DNA of 49,468 nt from an uncultured Alistipes sp. GTDB lineage: Bacteria; Bacteroidota; Bacteroidia; Bacteroidales; Rikenellaceae. Under the pieces are notes generated by a model, which was not told the origin of the DNA, searched no databases, and was given only the letters and a program-made list of their open reading frames with translations. Both the position numbers and the translations under genes were made by a program. Shown piece after piece: positions 26,076 through 34,823 of this stretch. Within the stretch, counting starts at the first letter, position 1. Each line of letters begins with the position of its first letter. The stretch lies in assembly GCA_900553175.1 (NCBI GenBank), contig USCH01000008.1, positions 1 to 49,468 on the forward strand. The letters run 5' to 3'.

Positions 26076-27364
26076 CCGCGGCGGGCGAGAAGACGGTAGC
26101 TCCAGGGGGCCATATCCTCCTCGACGCGGCCGCGCAGCTCGTAAGGCTCGTCCGTCAGGGCATCGGCATACATGCCCGCATAGATGCCCGTATGGTAGAC
26201 GGCATGGATCGGATAGGGAGAGAGGTTCATCACGGCGACCACGCGGTCGTCGCCCGCCTCACGGACCATCGTCAGCAGACAGTCCTCGGCATTGTTGCCG
26301 ATTTCGATCATTCCGCCGCCCCGCCCGCCGGCGAAGAGCGCCGGATGGTCGTGCCGCATGCGGATCAGGCGCCGGTAAAGGTCGGTGAAGCCGTCGGGCC
26401 GGTAGCGGCCGGAGGGAATGGGGTCGCGGTCGAAAAAGGCGAACGAATGGTCGTAGCCCACCTCCTGCCCCGTATAGAGGAGCGGCAGACCGCACGGCAC
26501 GACGAACGTGAAAGCCGTCATCGCCCCGAGGGCCGCACCGAAGCGCGCGAACTCCGAGCCGCTCCACGAATTCTCGTCGTGGTTCGAGGTGAAGGCCAGG
26601 CGCATGGCCCAGCGGGGGTAGCGGCTGCGGTCGGCACGCATCCAGTCGCGCAAGGCGGTCGTCCGCACGCGGCCCTGCGCCACATCGACCATCAGGTGGT
26701 GCAGCTCCCAGCCGTAGCAGGCATCGAAGGCGGGCAGGTCGAAGAGGTTCGTCTCCTCGGCCTCGGCCAGCAGGAACAGATCGGGGCGGAGGCTTCTCAG
26801 GCGCGTCGCGGTTTCGTTCCAGAACTCCACGGGCACGAGCATGGCCATGTCGCAGCGGAAGCCGTCGACGGCGTGTTCGCGCACCCAGAACTCCATGGCA
26901 TCGGCCTGGGCGAGCCACACGCCGCGGTTGGCGTAGTCGAGTTTGGCCGTGTCGGTCCAGTCCCACGGCACGGCGGGGCGCCCCGCGGCGTCGCGCTCGT
27001 AAAAATCGGGATGCTCGGCGATCCAGCGGGCGTCGCGGGCCGTGTGGTTGGCCACCCAGTCGAGCAGCACCCGCAGACCGAGGCGGTGGGCCTCGGCGAC
27101 GAAGGCGTCGAAGTCGGCCATCGTGCCCAGCTCGGGGCTGACGGCGCAGTAGTCGCGGATCGAGTAGTAGGAGCCGAGCGACCCCTTGCGGCCCTCTTCG
27201 CCGATGGGGTGCACGGGCATGAGCCACACGGCGTCGACGCCCATCCCGCGCAGGAAAGGCAGGCGGCCGGCGGCGGCGCGCAGCGTCCCCTCGGGGGTCA
27301 GCTGGCGGAGGTTCATCTCGTAGAGAACGGCTCCGTAACTCCATTCGGGATGCGGCATGGTCAT
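26072..27364 (-). CDS. Alpha-amylase family glycoside hydrolase (GH13)
   Basis: This 430-residue protein has no signal peptide, so a cytoplasmic alpha-glucan hydrolase or transglycosylase is likely. GH13 motifs are in order: GVDAVWLMPVHPIG, DWVANHT, the nucleophile Asp172 in GFRCDMAML, the acid/base Glu201 in LLAEAEE and Asp263 in TSNHDENSW. A short C-terminal beta domain follows. The ATG at 27364 overlaps the TGA of the upstream maltose phosphorylase gene (ATGA), so the two are coupled. In context it should supply maltose or shorten maltodextrins for phosphorolysis. Exact specificity cannot be read. Confidence 0.9.
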   Translation of the reverse strand: MTMPHPEWSYGAVLYEMNLRQLTPEGTLRAAAGRLPFLRGMGVDAVWLMPVHPIGEEGRKGSLGSYYSIRDYCAVSPELGTMADFDAFVAEAHRLGLRVLLDWVANHTARDARWIAEHPDFYERDAAGRPAVPWDWTDTAKLDYANRGVWLAQADAMEFWVREHAVDGFRCDMAMLVPVEFWNETATRLRSLRPDLFLLAEAEETNLFDLPAFDACYGWELHHLMVDVAQGRVRTTALRDWMRADRSRYPRWAMRLAFTSNHDENSWSGSEFARFGAALGAMTAFTFVVPCGLPLLYTGQEVGYDHSFAFFDRDPIPSGRYRPDGFTDLYRRLIRMRHDHPALFAGGRGGGMIEIGNNAEDCLLTMVREAGDDRVVAVMNLSPYPIHAVYHTGIYAGMYADALTDEPYELRGRVEEDMAPWSYRLLARRG

Positions 27365-29643
27365 TCGGTTTTCAGTTCGACGCTTCCTTCGATGCGGCAG
27401 CGGCGGCCGCAGACGATCACTTCGACGGCCGGGCCCTCGACCCCGATCGACACGCTTCCGGGGACGATGCGCACCGAAAGGCGGCGGCCGCGGTAGCCGA
27501 CGCAAAACGAGAGCGAGCTCCACGCGGCCGGGAGACGGGGTTCGAACGAGAGCACGTCGCCCGACATGCGCATGCCGCCGAAGCCCTCGACCACCGACAT
27601 CCACGAGCCGGCCATGGAGGTGACGTGGCACCCCTCGTCCACCTCGCGGTTGTAGTCGTCCAGATCGAGCCGCGCGGTGCGCAGGTAGAGTTCATAGGCC
27701 TTGTCCATGAGGCCCAGATGCGCCGCCAGAATGGCGTGGACGCAGGGCGAGAGCGACGATTCGTGGACCGTGCGGGCCTCGTAGAAGTCGAAGTTGCGCC
27801 GCAGCGCGGCATCGTCGAACCGGTCGCGGAAAAAGTAGAGCCCCTGCAAGACGTCGGCCTGCTTGATGAGCGACGAGCGCAGGATGCGGTCCCACGACCA
27901 ATGCTGGTTGACGGGCCGCTCGGCGGGGTCGAGGTCGGCGGCGAGGGTCTGCACCTTGTCCAGATAGCCGTCCTGCTGGAGGAAGATGCCCCGTACGGGA
28001 TCCTCGCCCAGGTACATACGGGCGTCGATCTCGCGCCACCGGGCCGTCTCGGCCTCCTCGTCGAAGGCGCGCCGGGCGCAGATGCGGGCATAGTCGCCGG
28101 GACGGTGCTCCCGCACCCAGGCAGCCGCCTCGGCGGCGTAGCGCATCGACCAGCAGGCGATGTAGGAGGTGTACCAGTTGTTGTCGACGTTGTTTTCGTA
28201 CTCGTTGGGACCCGTGACGCCGAGCATGACGTACTTGCCGCGCGCCTCCGACCACGTGATGCGCTGCGCCCAGAAGCGGGCGATGGAGAGCAGCACCTCG
28301 AGGCCCCCCTCGGCCAGATAGGCGCGGTCGCCCGTATAGCGGACATAATTGAACACGGCGTAGGCGATGGCGCCGTTGCGGTGGATCTCCTCGAAGGTGA
28401 TCTCCCACTCGTTGTGGCACTCCTCGCCGTTGACGGTGACCATCGGATAGAGGGCCGCACCGCCGCCGAAGCCCAGTTTCGCGGCGTTCTCGATGGCCTT
28501 GTCGAGCTGGTCATAGCGGTAGACGAGCAGCTGGCGGGCCACCTCGGGTCCGGCCGTGGCCATATAGAAAGGCAGACAGTAGGCCTCGGTGTCCCAGTAG
28601 GTCACGCCGCCGTACTTCTCGCCCGTGAAGCCTTTGGGGCCGATATTCAGGCGCGCGTCGACGCCCGTATAGGTCTGCAACAGCATGAAGATGCAGAAGC
28701 GGATGCCCTGCTGGGCCGCCTCGTCGCCACCGATCCCGATGTCGCAGCTGCGCCACCGCTCGGCCCAGGCCCTCCGCTGCTCCGCAAGCAGCGCCTCGAA
28801 GCCGGCATCGGCCCCCTCGGCAGCCACCCGGCGGGCCGCGGCGACGAGCTCGTCGGGACGATGGTTGAGCGACGAACAGATGCCCGCATATTTATATAAT
28901 ATGGCCGCGCTGCCGGGTTCGAGCCGCACGACGGCCGTATGGCGCACGCATCCGGGGCGGCTGTCGCAGCGGAACGAGGCCCCGTCGAGGAGGACGCGCT
29001 GGGCCCAGGCGGCCTCGAAGCCGCTCTTGCGCAGGCGGCTGTGCACCGCATCGCCGTCGGTAGCGACCTGCTCCCAGAACTTCTCGTCGTAATTGGCGTC
29101 GGCATTGCGCACGTCGGCGTCGACATAAGGCGAAAATTCGATCTCCGCAGGGCGGTCGAGCGGCGTGACCGAATAGCGCAGCACACCCAGCTCGCGCCGC
29201 ACGATCGAGAGGAAGCGCACGGCCTCGACCCGCACCCGCGCACCGCCCGCGAGGCGCACGGTCATCCGGCGCGTGAGGACCGCGCAGCGCATGTCCGTCT
29301 CGCGGCGGAAGTCGAGCACCTCGGCGTGCGCCAGGTCGAGCTCCTCGCCGTCGATACGGACGTCGACGCCCGGCCAGAAGGCCGAATTGGGCACCTTGGC
29401 GAAATATTCGGGATAGCCGTTCTTCCACCACCCCACCCGCGTTTTGTCGGGATAGTAGAGCCCCCCGATGTAGTTGCCCCGAAGCGACGGGCCCGAATAA
29501 CGCTCCTCGAAGTTGGCGCGGCCGCCCATCACGCCGTTGCCCAGCGCGAAAAGCGATTCGGAGGCCTCCATGCGCGAAGGGTCGAATCCCTCCTCGACGA
29601 TCCGCCACGGATCGGTTTTCAGATGTCGTCGATCTCCCTGCAT
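27361..29643 (-). CDS. GH65 maltose phosphorylase
   Basis: This 760-residue cytoplasmic enzyme is the normal length for GH65. Family motifs include the N-terminal LFALGNGVMGGRANFEE, GVTYWDTEAYCLPFY and the catalytic acid Glu481 in VTGPNEYENNVDNNW. Maltose phosphorylase splits maltose with phosphate into glucose and beta-glucose-1-phosphate; trehalose or kojibiose phosphorylase are alternatives in the same family, and the adjacent beta-phosphoglucomutase fits all of them. The ATG at 29643 lies inside the end of the mutase gene (25-bp overlap). The stop overlaps the amylase start. A longer frame upstream is antisense-free read-through and is rejected. Confidence 0.92.
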   Translation of the reverse strand: MQGDRRHLKTDPWRIVEEGFDPSRMEASESLFALGNGVMGGRANFEERYSGPSLRGNYIGGLYYPDKTRVGWWKNGYPEYFAKVPNSAFWPGVDVRIDGEELDLAHAEVLDFRRETDMRCAVLTRRMTVRLAGGARVRVEAVRFLSIVRRELGVLRYSVTPLDRPAEIEFSPYVDADVRNADANYDEKFWEQVATDGDAVHSRLRKSGFEAAWAQRVLLDGASFRCDSRPGCVRHTAVVRLEPGSAAILYKYAGICSSLNHRPDELVAAARRVAAEGADAGFEALLAEQRRAWAERWRSCDIGIGGDEAAQQGIRFCIFMLLQTYTGVDARLNIGPKGFTGEKYGGVTYWDTEAYCLPFYMATAGPEVARQLLVYRYDQLDKAIENAAKLGFGGGAALYPMVTVNGEECHNEWEITFEEIHRNGAIAYAVFNYVRYTGDRAYLAEGGLEVLLSIARFWAQRITWSEARGKYVMLGVTGPNEYENNVDNNWYTSYIACWSMRYAAEAAAWVREHRPGDYARICARRAFDEEAETARWREIDARMYLGEDPVRGIFLQQDGYLDKVQTLAADLDPAERPVNQHWSWDRILRSSLIKQADVLQGLYFFRDRFDDAALRRNFDFYEARTVHESSLSPCVHAILAAHLGLMDKAYELYLRTARLDLDDYNREVDEGCHVTSMAGSWMSVVEGFGGMRMSGDVLSFEPRLPAAWSSLSFCVGYRGRRLSVRIVPGSVSIGVEGPAVEVIVCGRRCRIEGSVELKTE

Positions 29644-30281
29644 AATTTGTCGAACGTAAATCCTTCGAACGATGCGATCCGCAGCGCAGCGCCGCCGAGC
29701 GGCCCGCCGCCCACGCCCACCGAGCGCATGCCGGCCCGTGCGGCGGCTTCGATGCCCGCGGCGGCATCCTCGAAGACGACGCACCCGGCAGGCGGCACCC
29801 CGAGCAGCCCGGCGCCCCGCAGGAACACTTCGGGATCGGGCTTGGCGGCGCAGACCATGCAGCCGTCGACCACCGCATCGAAACAGCCGGTCAGGCCGCA
29901 GCGGTCGAGAATCGCACGGGCATTCTTCGACGAGGAGCCCAAAGCGCGCCCCACGCCGCGCCGGGGCAGCTCCGAGAGGAACTCCCGCACGCCGGGGAGC
30001 ACGTCGGCGGGCGTCATACGCGCCACGAAAGCCAGATAGCGGTCGTTCTTTTCGGCGGCCAGACGCTCTTTCTCCTCGGGCGAAAAACGCTCTTCGAGCC
30101 CCCCGGCCCGCAGCACGATGTCGAGCGAAGCCATGCGGCTCACCCCTTTGGTCGCCTCGGCCGCCCGGGCCGGCAGCACGAACCCCAAATCCCGGGCCAG
30201 AGAGGCCCAGGCCAGGAAATGGAACCGGGCCGTGTCGACCACGACGCCGTCCAGATCGAAAATGCAGCAGCGGATCATCAT
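29619..30281 (-). CDS. pgmB: Beta-phosphoglucomutase (HAD superfamily)
   Basis: This HAD-family mutase of 220 residues converts beta-glucose-1-phosphate to glucose-6-phosphate. The nucleophile motif is FDLDGVVVDTA; it is followed by the cap helix, GSSSKNA (motif II), KPDPEVFL (motif III lysine) and VVFEDAAAGIEAA (motif IV). It is the first gene of the mutase-GH65-GH13 operon, which together takes maltose to glucose and glucose-6-phosphate without spending ATP on one of the two glucosyl units. Two adjacent ATG codons (30281, 30278) could start it. A TATCTTTG promoter box lies about 94 nt upstream, leaving a structured leader. Confidence 0.93.
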   Translation of the reverse strand: MMIRCCIFDLDGVVVDTARFHFLAWASLARDLGFVLPARAAEATKGVSRMASLDIVLRAGGLEERFSPEEKERLAAEKNDRYLAFVARMTPADVLPGVREFLSELPRRGVGRALGSSSKNARAILDRCGLTGCFDAVVDGCMVCAAKPDPEVFLRGAGLLGVPPAGCVVFEDAAAGIEAAARAGMRSVGVGGGPLGGAALRIASFEGFTFDKLCREIDDI

Positions 30282-30382
30282 TCGTTTTCACGCACCTTTT
30301 CCAGCTCCGGCAGCGCTCGTGCGAGCACGGCGCTGCATCCGGCTCGCCGGAAACGGGCCGTTTTTTTCAGAGCCCAAAGATA
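30282..30382 (-). promoter_or_regulatory. Promoter and structured leader of the maltose operon
   Basis: Minus strand TATCTTTG (30382-30375) is the -7 box. The following leader of about 90 nt contains a strong hairpin, with 30336-30330 pairing 30316-30310 (GCAGCGC/GCGCTGC), capped by a second CGTG/CACG stem. It also has a CCGGC-GA-GCCGG stem nearby. No known riboswitch was recognised. The structure might affect stability or translation of the operon mRNA. Confidence 0.55.
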
Positions 30383-30460
30383 CGATTTTTCATCAAAAAA
30401 GCCGCAACGCAGACAAAAATGGAAACGAATAGGCCCCGGCGACCGAAAAAACGATGGTTA

Positions 30461-30483
30461 TTTGGAAATTTAGATTATCTTTG
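30461..30483 (+). promoter_or_regulatory. Promoter region of the polysaccharide export genes
   Basis: TATCTTTG at 30476-30483 matches the -7 consensus. TTTG at 30461-30464 is only 11 nt upstream, and no TTTG is at 19 nt. The box is 32 nt before the ATG at 30516 and is divergent from the maltose operon promoter. Confidence 0.6.
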
Positions 30484-30515
30484 TGCGCAAATATCAACAG
30501 ACAAACACGAACAGA

Positions 30516-31316
30516 ATGAAGCAACTCAGACTTTTCGTCTTCGCGGCAGTCGCCCTGCTCCTCGCATCGTGCGCTGCGCAAAAACGCGCCTGGTACATTC
30601 AGGATGTCCAGGCCTCCACAGCCGAAGAGATCGTCCGGAGCGGGCAGATACGCATCAAACCGCTCGACCGGCTGACCGTCGTGGTCAACAGCAAGGACCC
30701 CGAACTGGCCGTGCCGTTCAACTCGTCGACCTCCTACAGCTCGCTCTCGGGAATCTTGTCGTCCAACGTATCCGGACAAGAGTCGCTCCAGGCCTTCACG
30801 GTCGACGAGGAGGGCATGCTCGAAATGCCCGTCATCGGAAAGATCGAATGCAAAGGGATGACGCGCAGCGAACTGGAACGGGCCATCGCCGAAAAAATCA
30901 TCGCGGGCGGCTACATCAACGACCCGACGGTCAACATCCAGTTCGCGGACATGAAAATCTCGATCATCGGCGAGGTGACCAACCCCGGATACTACGACAT
31001 CAAGCGCGACAAGGTGTCGATCTTCGACGCACTGGCCATGGCCGGCGACATGACCGTATACGGTGTGCGCGACCAGGTGATAGTCGCCCGCGAAGCGAAC
31101 GGGACACGAACGATCGAATACCTCGACCTCACCTCGAAAGACGTGTTCGACTCGCCGGCGTTCTACCTCCAGCAGAACGACGTGGTGTACGTCAAGCCCA
31201 ACAAGTATCGGGCGCAGACGGGTTCGATCAACCAGAACCGCAACTTCTATCTCTCGCTTGCGGGCACCGTCGTATCGGTCGCCACGCTCATCATCACCAT
31301 CACCACCATCAAATAA
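30516..31316 (+). CDS. Polysaccharide export outer-membrane lipoprotein (Wza-like)
   Basis: This protein has 266 residues with lipoprotein signal MKQLRLFVFAAVALLLASC (Cys19). The N-terminal Poly_export domain (GQIRIKPLDRLTVVVNSKDP, VDEEGMLEMPVIGKIECKGM) is followed by an SLBB-type domain (ISIIGEVTNPGYYDIKRDKVSIFDALAMAG). The C-terminus is a hydrophobic segment (LSLAGTVVSVATLIITITTI) that may cross the outer membrane, as Wza's terminal helix does. It forms the export channel partner of the tyrosine kinase gene starting 6 bases downstream. No glycosyltransferase or flippase genes follow, so the polysaccharide is made by genes outside the window. Confidence 0.9.
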   Translation: MKQLRLFVFAAVALLLASCAAQKRAWYIQDVQASTAEEIVRSGQIRIKPLDRLTVVVNSKDPELAVPFNSSTSYSSLSGILSSNVSGQESLQAFTVDEEGMLEMPVIGKIECKGMTRSELERAIAEKIIAGGYINDPTVNIQFADMKISIIGEVTNPGYYDIKRDKVSIFDALAMAGDMTVYGVRDQVIVAREANGTRTIEYLDLTSKDVFDSPAFYLQQNDVVYVKPNKYRAQTGSINQNRNFYLSLAGTVVSVATLIITITTIK

Positions 31317-31322
31317 ACCGTC

Positions 31323-33761
31323 ATGCCTGAACAGCCCATACAACCCCAGCGCAGCGAAAACGTCGAGACGATCACGCTCCACGACATCGTCCAGATGGTT
31401 CTGACCAAATGGCACTGGTTCGCGCTCTCGGTAGCCGTGTGCCTCGGCATCGCCTACTACTATCTTTCGAGCACGCCGAAAGTCTACAACCGCAAGGCGA
31501 TCATCCTCGTGAAGGACAGCCGCAAGGGCGGCGACACCGATCTGGCGGCCTTCAGCGACCTGGCCGGATTCCAGAGCCGCCGCAACGTCGACAACGAAAT
31601 CTACATCCTCCAGTCGCGGCGCCTGATGGAAGAGGTGGTCAAACGGCTCCACCTGACGGTGAACTACTCGGTGCAGGGACGGCTGCGCGATCAGGACCTC
31701 TACGACAAATCGCCCGTCGACATCGAATTCATCAACGATAACGACAACCAGGCGTTCTCGATGGTCGTCACTCCGCAGGAAAACGGCACTTTCGTCGTCT
31801 CGAAGTTCGAGGATCCGTTCATCACCAAACAGGAGAGCCGCAGTTCGATAACCGGCATCTACGGAGACACGATCTCGACACCCGTGGGGCAGATGATCGT
31901 CCGCAAGACGCTCTACATGTCGCCCGGCTACGCGAACACCTCCCTGATCGTGAAGAAAAACTCGCTCAAGGGGACGACCAACGCCTACCGCGGCGCCGTG
32001 AAGAGCGAAGTGGCCAACAAGCAGGCCTCGATCGTGACGGTCTCGATGAACGACACCAACCCCAAGCGGGCCGAGGACGTCATCAACACGCTCATCACCG
32101 TCTACAACGAAGACGCCATCGACGACAAGCGCCGCATCTCGGTCACCACGGCGGACTTCATCAAGGCCCGTCTGGAGGTGATCGGCCGCGAGCTGGGCGA
32201 CGTGGACCGCAACATCGAGGACCTGAAAAAAGGCAACCGGATGATCGACCTTCCGTCCGAAGCGGCACGCAGCCTCTCGGAAAGCTCGCACTACAAGGCC
32301 GAAAGCCTCAGCATCGAAAACCAGATCAGCGTCGCCGAGTTCATCCGCTCCTACCTCAACGACACGGAGAAGGCCGGAGAGCTGATCCCGCAGATGACCG
32401 CCGTCGAGAACGTCTCGATCTCGTCGCAGATCGACGAATACAACAACGCCATCCTCCGTCGGGAGAAGCTGCTCGAAAACAGTTCGGCCAACAGTCCCGT
32501 GGTTCAGGACCTGGACAACATGCTGGCCGCCGTGCGGCGTTCGATCCTCGCCTCGCTCGATTCGCACATCTCGGCGCTCGAAATCCAGCGCGACGCCCTG
32601 CGCAAGGAGGAGTCGCAGGCCAACCGCCGCATATCGACCATGCCCACCCAGGAAAAAGCCATTCTGGGCATCATGCGTCAGCAGAAAATCAAGGAGGAGC
32701 TGTTCCTCTACCTGCTCAATAAACAGGAGGAGACCCAGCTCAACTTCGCCGTGGCGGAGAGCAACTCCCGCATCATCGACACGGCCTACGGCAACTCCAG
32801 CCCCGTCTCGCCGCATGCGATGACGGTTCTGTTCATCGCCCTGCTGGCGGGCATGGCCATTCCGCTCGGTCTGTTCTATCTGATCGGCATGCTCGACACG
32901 TCGGTGCGCAACCGCCACGACATCGAAAAAGAGGTCGACGCTCCGTTCCTGGGCGACATCCCCTTGAGCGAAGAGACGCCCTCGAACGGAATCGTCGTCC
33001 GGGAAACCGGCCGCGACGCCCTCTCGGAGGCGTTCCGCATCCTGCGTTCGAACATGTCGTTCATGAACATCTCGGCCGACAAGGAGATCAAAAGCATCCT
33101 GGTCACCTCGTCGAATCCCCATGCCGGAAAGACGTTCATCACGCTGAACCTGGCGATGACGTTCGCCATGGCGGGCAAGAAGGTGCTCGTGATCGACCTC
33201 GACCTGAGACGGCACGCCCTCTCCTCGCAACTCAAAAACAACCCCAAGAAAGGCATTACGAGTTATCTGACCGGCACCTCGACGATCGACCAGATCATCG
33301 TGCCCTCGGAGATCCACGCCAATCTCGATGTGATCTTCGCAGGCATACAGCCGCCCAACCCGACGGAAATGCTGCTCTCGGACCGCCTCGACAAACTGAT
33401 GGAGGAGCTGCGCCCGCGCTACGACTACATCTTCATCGACAGCACCCCCTCGATGGCCGTGGCCGATGCCATCATCACGGACCGGCTTTGCGATCTTTCG
33501 ATCTACGTCATTCGCGAAGGCGTGCTCGACCGTCGCCAGCTGCCGGACATCCAGCGCATCTACCTCGAACGCAAACTCCATAACATGAGTGTCGTGCTGA
33601 ACGGTGCTCACGGACGACGCAAAGGATATGGATACGGGTACGGTTATGGCTACGGGTACGGATACAGTTACGGATACGGTTACGACGAAAAACACCACAC
33701 CGTCTCTTTCCGCATGCGCATCATCAACTTCATCCGCAAAATTCTGCACATCAAGCGCTAA
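31323..33761 (+). CDS. Polysaccharide co-polymerase / BY-kinase (Wzc-like)
   Basis: This 812-residue inner-membrane protein controls polysaccharide chain length and export. A Wzz domain with first membrane helix (WHWFALSVAVCLGIAYYYL) is followed by a long periplasmic helical region. The second membrane helix (MTVLFIALLAGMAIPLGLFYLI) precedes the cytoplasmic bacterial tyrosine kinase domain, with Walker A variant SSNPHAGKT (Lys603) and Walker A' VIDLDLRR. Near the C-terminus residues 768-787 form ten consecutive Gly/Ser-Tyr dipeptides, the autophosphorylated tyrosine cluster, encoded by imperfect 6-bp repeats (33624-33683). A basic helix (RIINFIRKILHIKR) ends the protein after the cluster, which is unusual. 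Confidence 0.92.
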   Translation: MPEQPIQPQRSENVETITLHDIVQMVLTKWHWFALSVAVCLGIAYYYLSSTPKVYNRKAIILVKDSRKGGDTDLAAFSDLAGFQSRRNVDNEIYILQSRRLMEEVVKRLHLTVNYSVQGRLRDQDLYDKSPVDIEFINDNDNQAFSMVVTPQENGTFVVSKFEDPFITKQESRSSITGIYGDTISTPVGQMIVRKTLYMSPGYANTSLIVKKNSLKGTTNAYRGAVKSEVANKQASIVTVSMNDTNPKRAEDVINTLITVYNEDAIDDKRRISVTTADFIKARLEVIGRELGDVDRNIEDLKKGNRMIDLPSEAARSLSESSHYKAESLSIENQISVAEFIRSYLNDTEKAGELIPQMTAVENVSISSQIDEYNNAILRREKLLENSSANSPVVQDLDNMLAAVRRSILASLDSHISALEIQRDALRKEESQANRRISTMPTQEKAILGIMRQQKIKEELFLYLLNKQEETQLNFAVAESNSRIIDTAYGNSSPVSPHAMTVLFIALLAGMAIPLGLFYLIGMLDTSVRNRHDIEKEVDAPFLGDIPLSEETPSNGIVVRETGRDALSEAFRILRSNMSFMNISADKEIKSILVTSSNPHAGKTFITLNLAMTFAMAGKKVLVIDLDLRRHALSSQLKNNPKKGITSYLTGTSTIDQIIVPSEIHANLDVIFAGIQPPNPTEMLLSDRLDKLMEELRPRYDYIFIDSTPSMAVADAIITDRLCDLSIYVIREGVLDRRQLPDIQRIYLERKLHNMSVVLNGAHGRRKGYGYGYGYGYGYGYSYGYGYDEKHHTVSFRMRIINFIRKILHIKR

Positions 33762-33767
33762 CGTGTC

Positions 33768-34157
33768 ATGGCCATCAAAGATGCAGTAATCGCCGTCGAC
33801 TTCGACGGGACGATCGTGACCCACAACTACCCCCACATGGGCGAGGACGCCGGTGCCGCCCCCGTGCTGAAGGAGTTGACGGACAACGGCTGTCGTCTGG
33901 TGCTGCATACGATGCGGAGCGGCAGACTGCTCGACAGAGCCGTCGGCTGGTTTCGCGAACGGAACATTCCGCTTTTTGCCGTCAACGAGAATCCCGAGCA
34001 GAAAAAGTGGACCGCATCGCCCAAGGTATACGCCGATCTTTATATCGACGACAGCGCCCTGGGATGTCCGCTGCGTTTCGTCGAGGGCGAAAGCCGCCCG
34101 GTGGCGGACTGGGTGCGCATCCGGGAGCAGCTGGTGAAGGAGGGCTTTCTCGACTGA
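33768..34157 (+). CDS. Small HAD-like hydrolase
   Basis: This is a 129-residue cytoplasmic protein. The HAD nucleophile motif AVDFDGTIV (Asp11, Asp13) is at the N-terminus, motif II is in LVLHTMRSG, and the acidic motif IV is ADLYIDDSALG. It lacks a cap domain. It resembles the small BT0820-type HAD proteins of Bacteroides. Substrate unknown. It starts 6 bases after the wzc stop and so is in the export transcript, suggesting a phosphatase role tied to polysaccharide precursors; this is inference. The transcript then runs 253 nt to a terminator. Confidence 0.8.
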   Translation: MAIKDAVIAVDFDGTIVTHNYPHMGEDAGAAPVLKELTDNGCRLVLHTMRSGRLLDRAVGWFRERNIPLFAVNENPEQKKWTASPKVYADLYIDDSALGCPLRFVEGESRPVADWVRIREQLVKEGFLD

Positions 34158-34692
34158 CCGTTTCTGCGCCCGAAAGCCCGGCCGGTGCAAAGATTGCGGC
34201 AACGAAAGGCCGACCCGGAAGCAAGCAGCGCACGCACTTGAAGGGCGTCGGCGGGCAGACGGTAGCTCCGAAAGGAAGCTGCAGACGCACCTAAACGTCG
34301 GCAGAAAGCCGGCAACCGGGAATCGGACCGGCAAATCGAATCGAGAAGCGGACGCGCCTCCTGAAAGAGCGCAGCAAAAGGCCAAACGGCCGAAAATCTT
34401 CTGAAAAAAAGCCTCGCCCCGGCGGATATTTTCCGTCGGGGCGAGGCTTTTTCATAGGACAGCCCGAGCGGAGCGGATGCAGGGACGGGTGGCCGGTAGC
34501 TGGTGGCTGGAATGGGACCGGAATGGGAATGGGATTGGAATGGAATTGGAGCCGAAACAGATATTGGGTACAGATGCCGGATGCAGAATACGCGAGGTGC
34601 AGAATGCAAAGGCGGATGCAGGGATGCAGGATGAACTCGGACAAGATCGGGGCGGCAGCGGACTGCCCGGCTGCTCAAGCCGGGCAGACGCC
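34158..34692 (+). repeat. Purine-rich degenerate sequence flanking a terminator
   Basis: 34158-34403 and 34453-34692 are A/G-rich on the plus strand. The second part has short iterations (GGAATGGGACCGGAATGGGA, then TGGAATGGAATTGGA; GATGCAGGGATGCAGGATG). The region lies between convergent genes. No protein-coding frame with a recognisable product is present. Confidence 0.65.
34404..34452 (+). terminator. Bidirectional terminator
   Basis: GCCTCGCCCCG...CGGA pairs with TCCG...CGGGGCGAGGC between 34411 and 34447, around a TATTT loop. The stem is flanked by A7 on the left and T5 on the right, so it can end transcription in both directions. It serves the wza-wzc-HAD transcript. Confidence 0.85.
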
Positions 34693-34693
34693 G

Positions 34694-34721
34694 AAAAAAA
34701 AAGGCCCCGGAAAAATCCGGG
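34694..34721 (-). terminator. Terminator of the nucleotidyltransferase gene
   Basis: CCCGG (34706-34710) and CCGGG (34717-34721) pair around AAAAAT. On the minus strand the hairpin is followed by CC and nine T. It lies about 100 nt past the stop at 34824. Confidence 0.7.
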
Positions 34722-34823
34722 ATAGACGCCTGACAAACATCGGGTGCCCGCCGGGCGAATACCCGGCAGACACCCGACGATTCCGATACGAACGACGGCC
34801 GAAGGCCCGACGTCACGATCCGG

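Noticed and set aside
26072..30281. Complete polysaccharide utilisation locus
   Set aside because: No SusD, SusC-type pair, sensor or extracellular hydrolase is present; the adjacent barrel protein lacks a SusD partner and is convergent.
27361..30291. GH65 and beta-phosphoglucomutase as a single fused 976-codon protein
   Set aside because: The mutase is in a different frame with its own start and motifs; the two overlap by only 25 bases and the upstream GH65-frame sequence is unlike any domain.
30393..34385. Minus-strand 1330-codon frame
   Set aside because: It is entirely antisense to the Wza, Wzc and HAD genes, which have clear domains and promoters; long antisense frames are common in GC-rich DNA.
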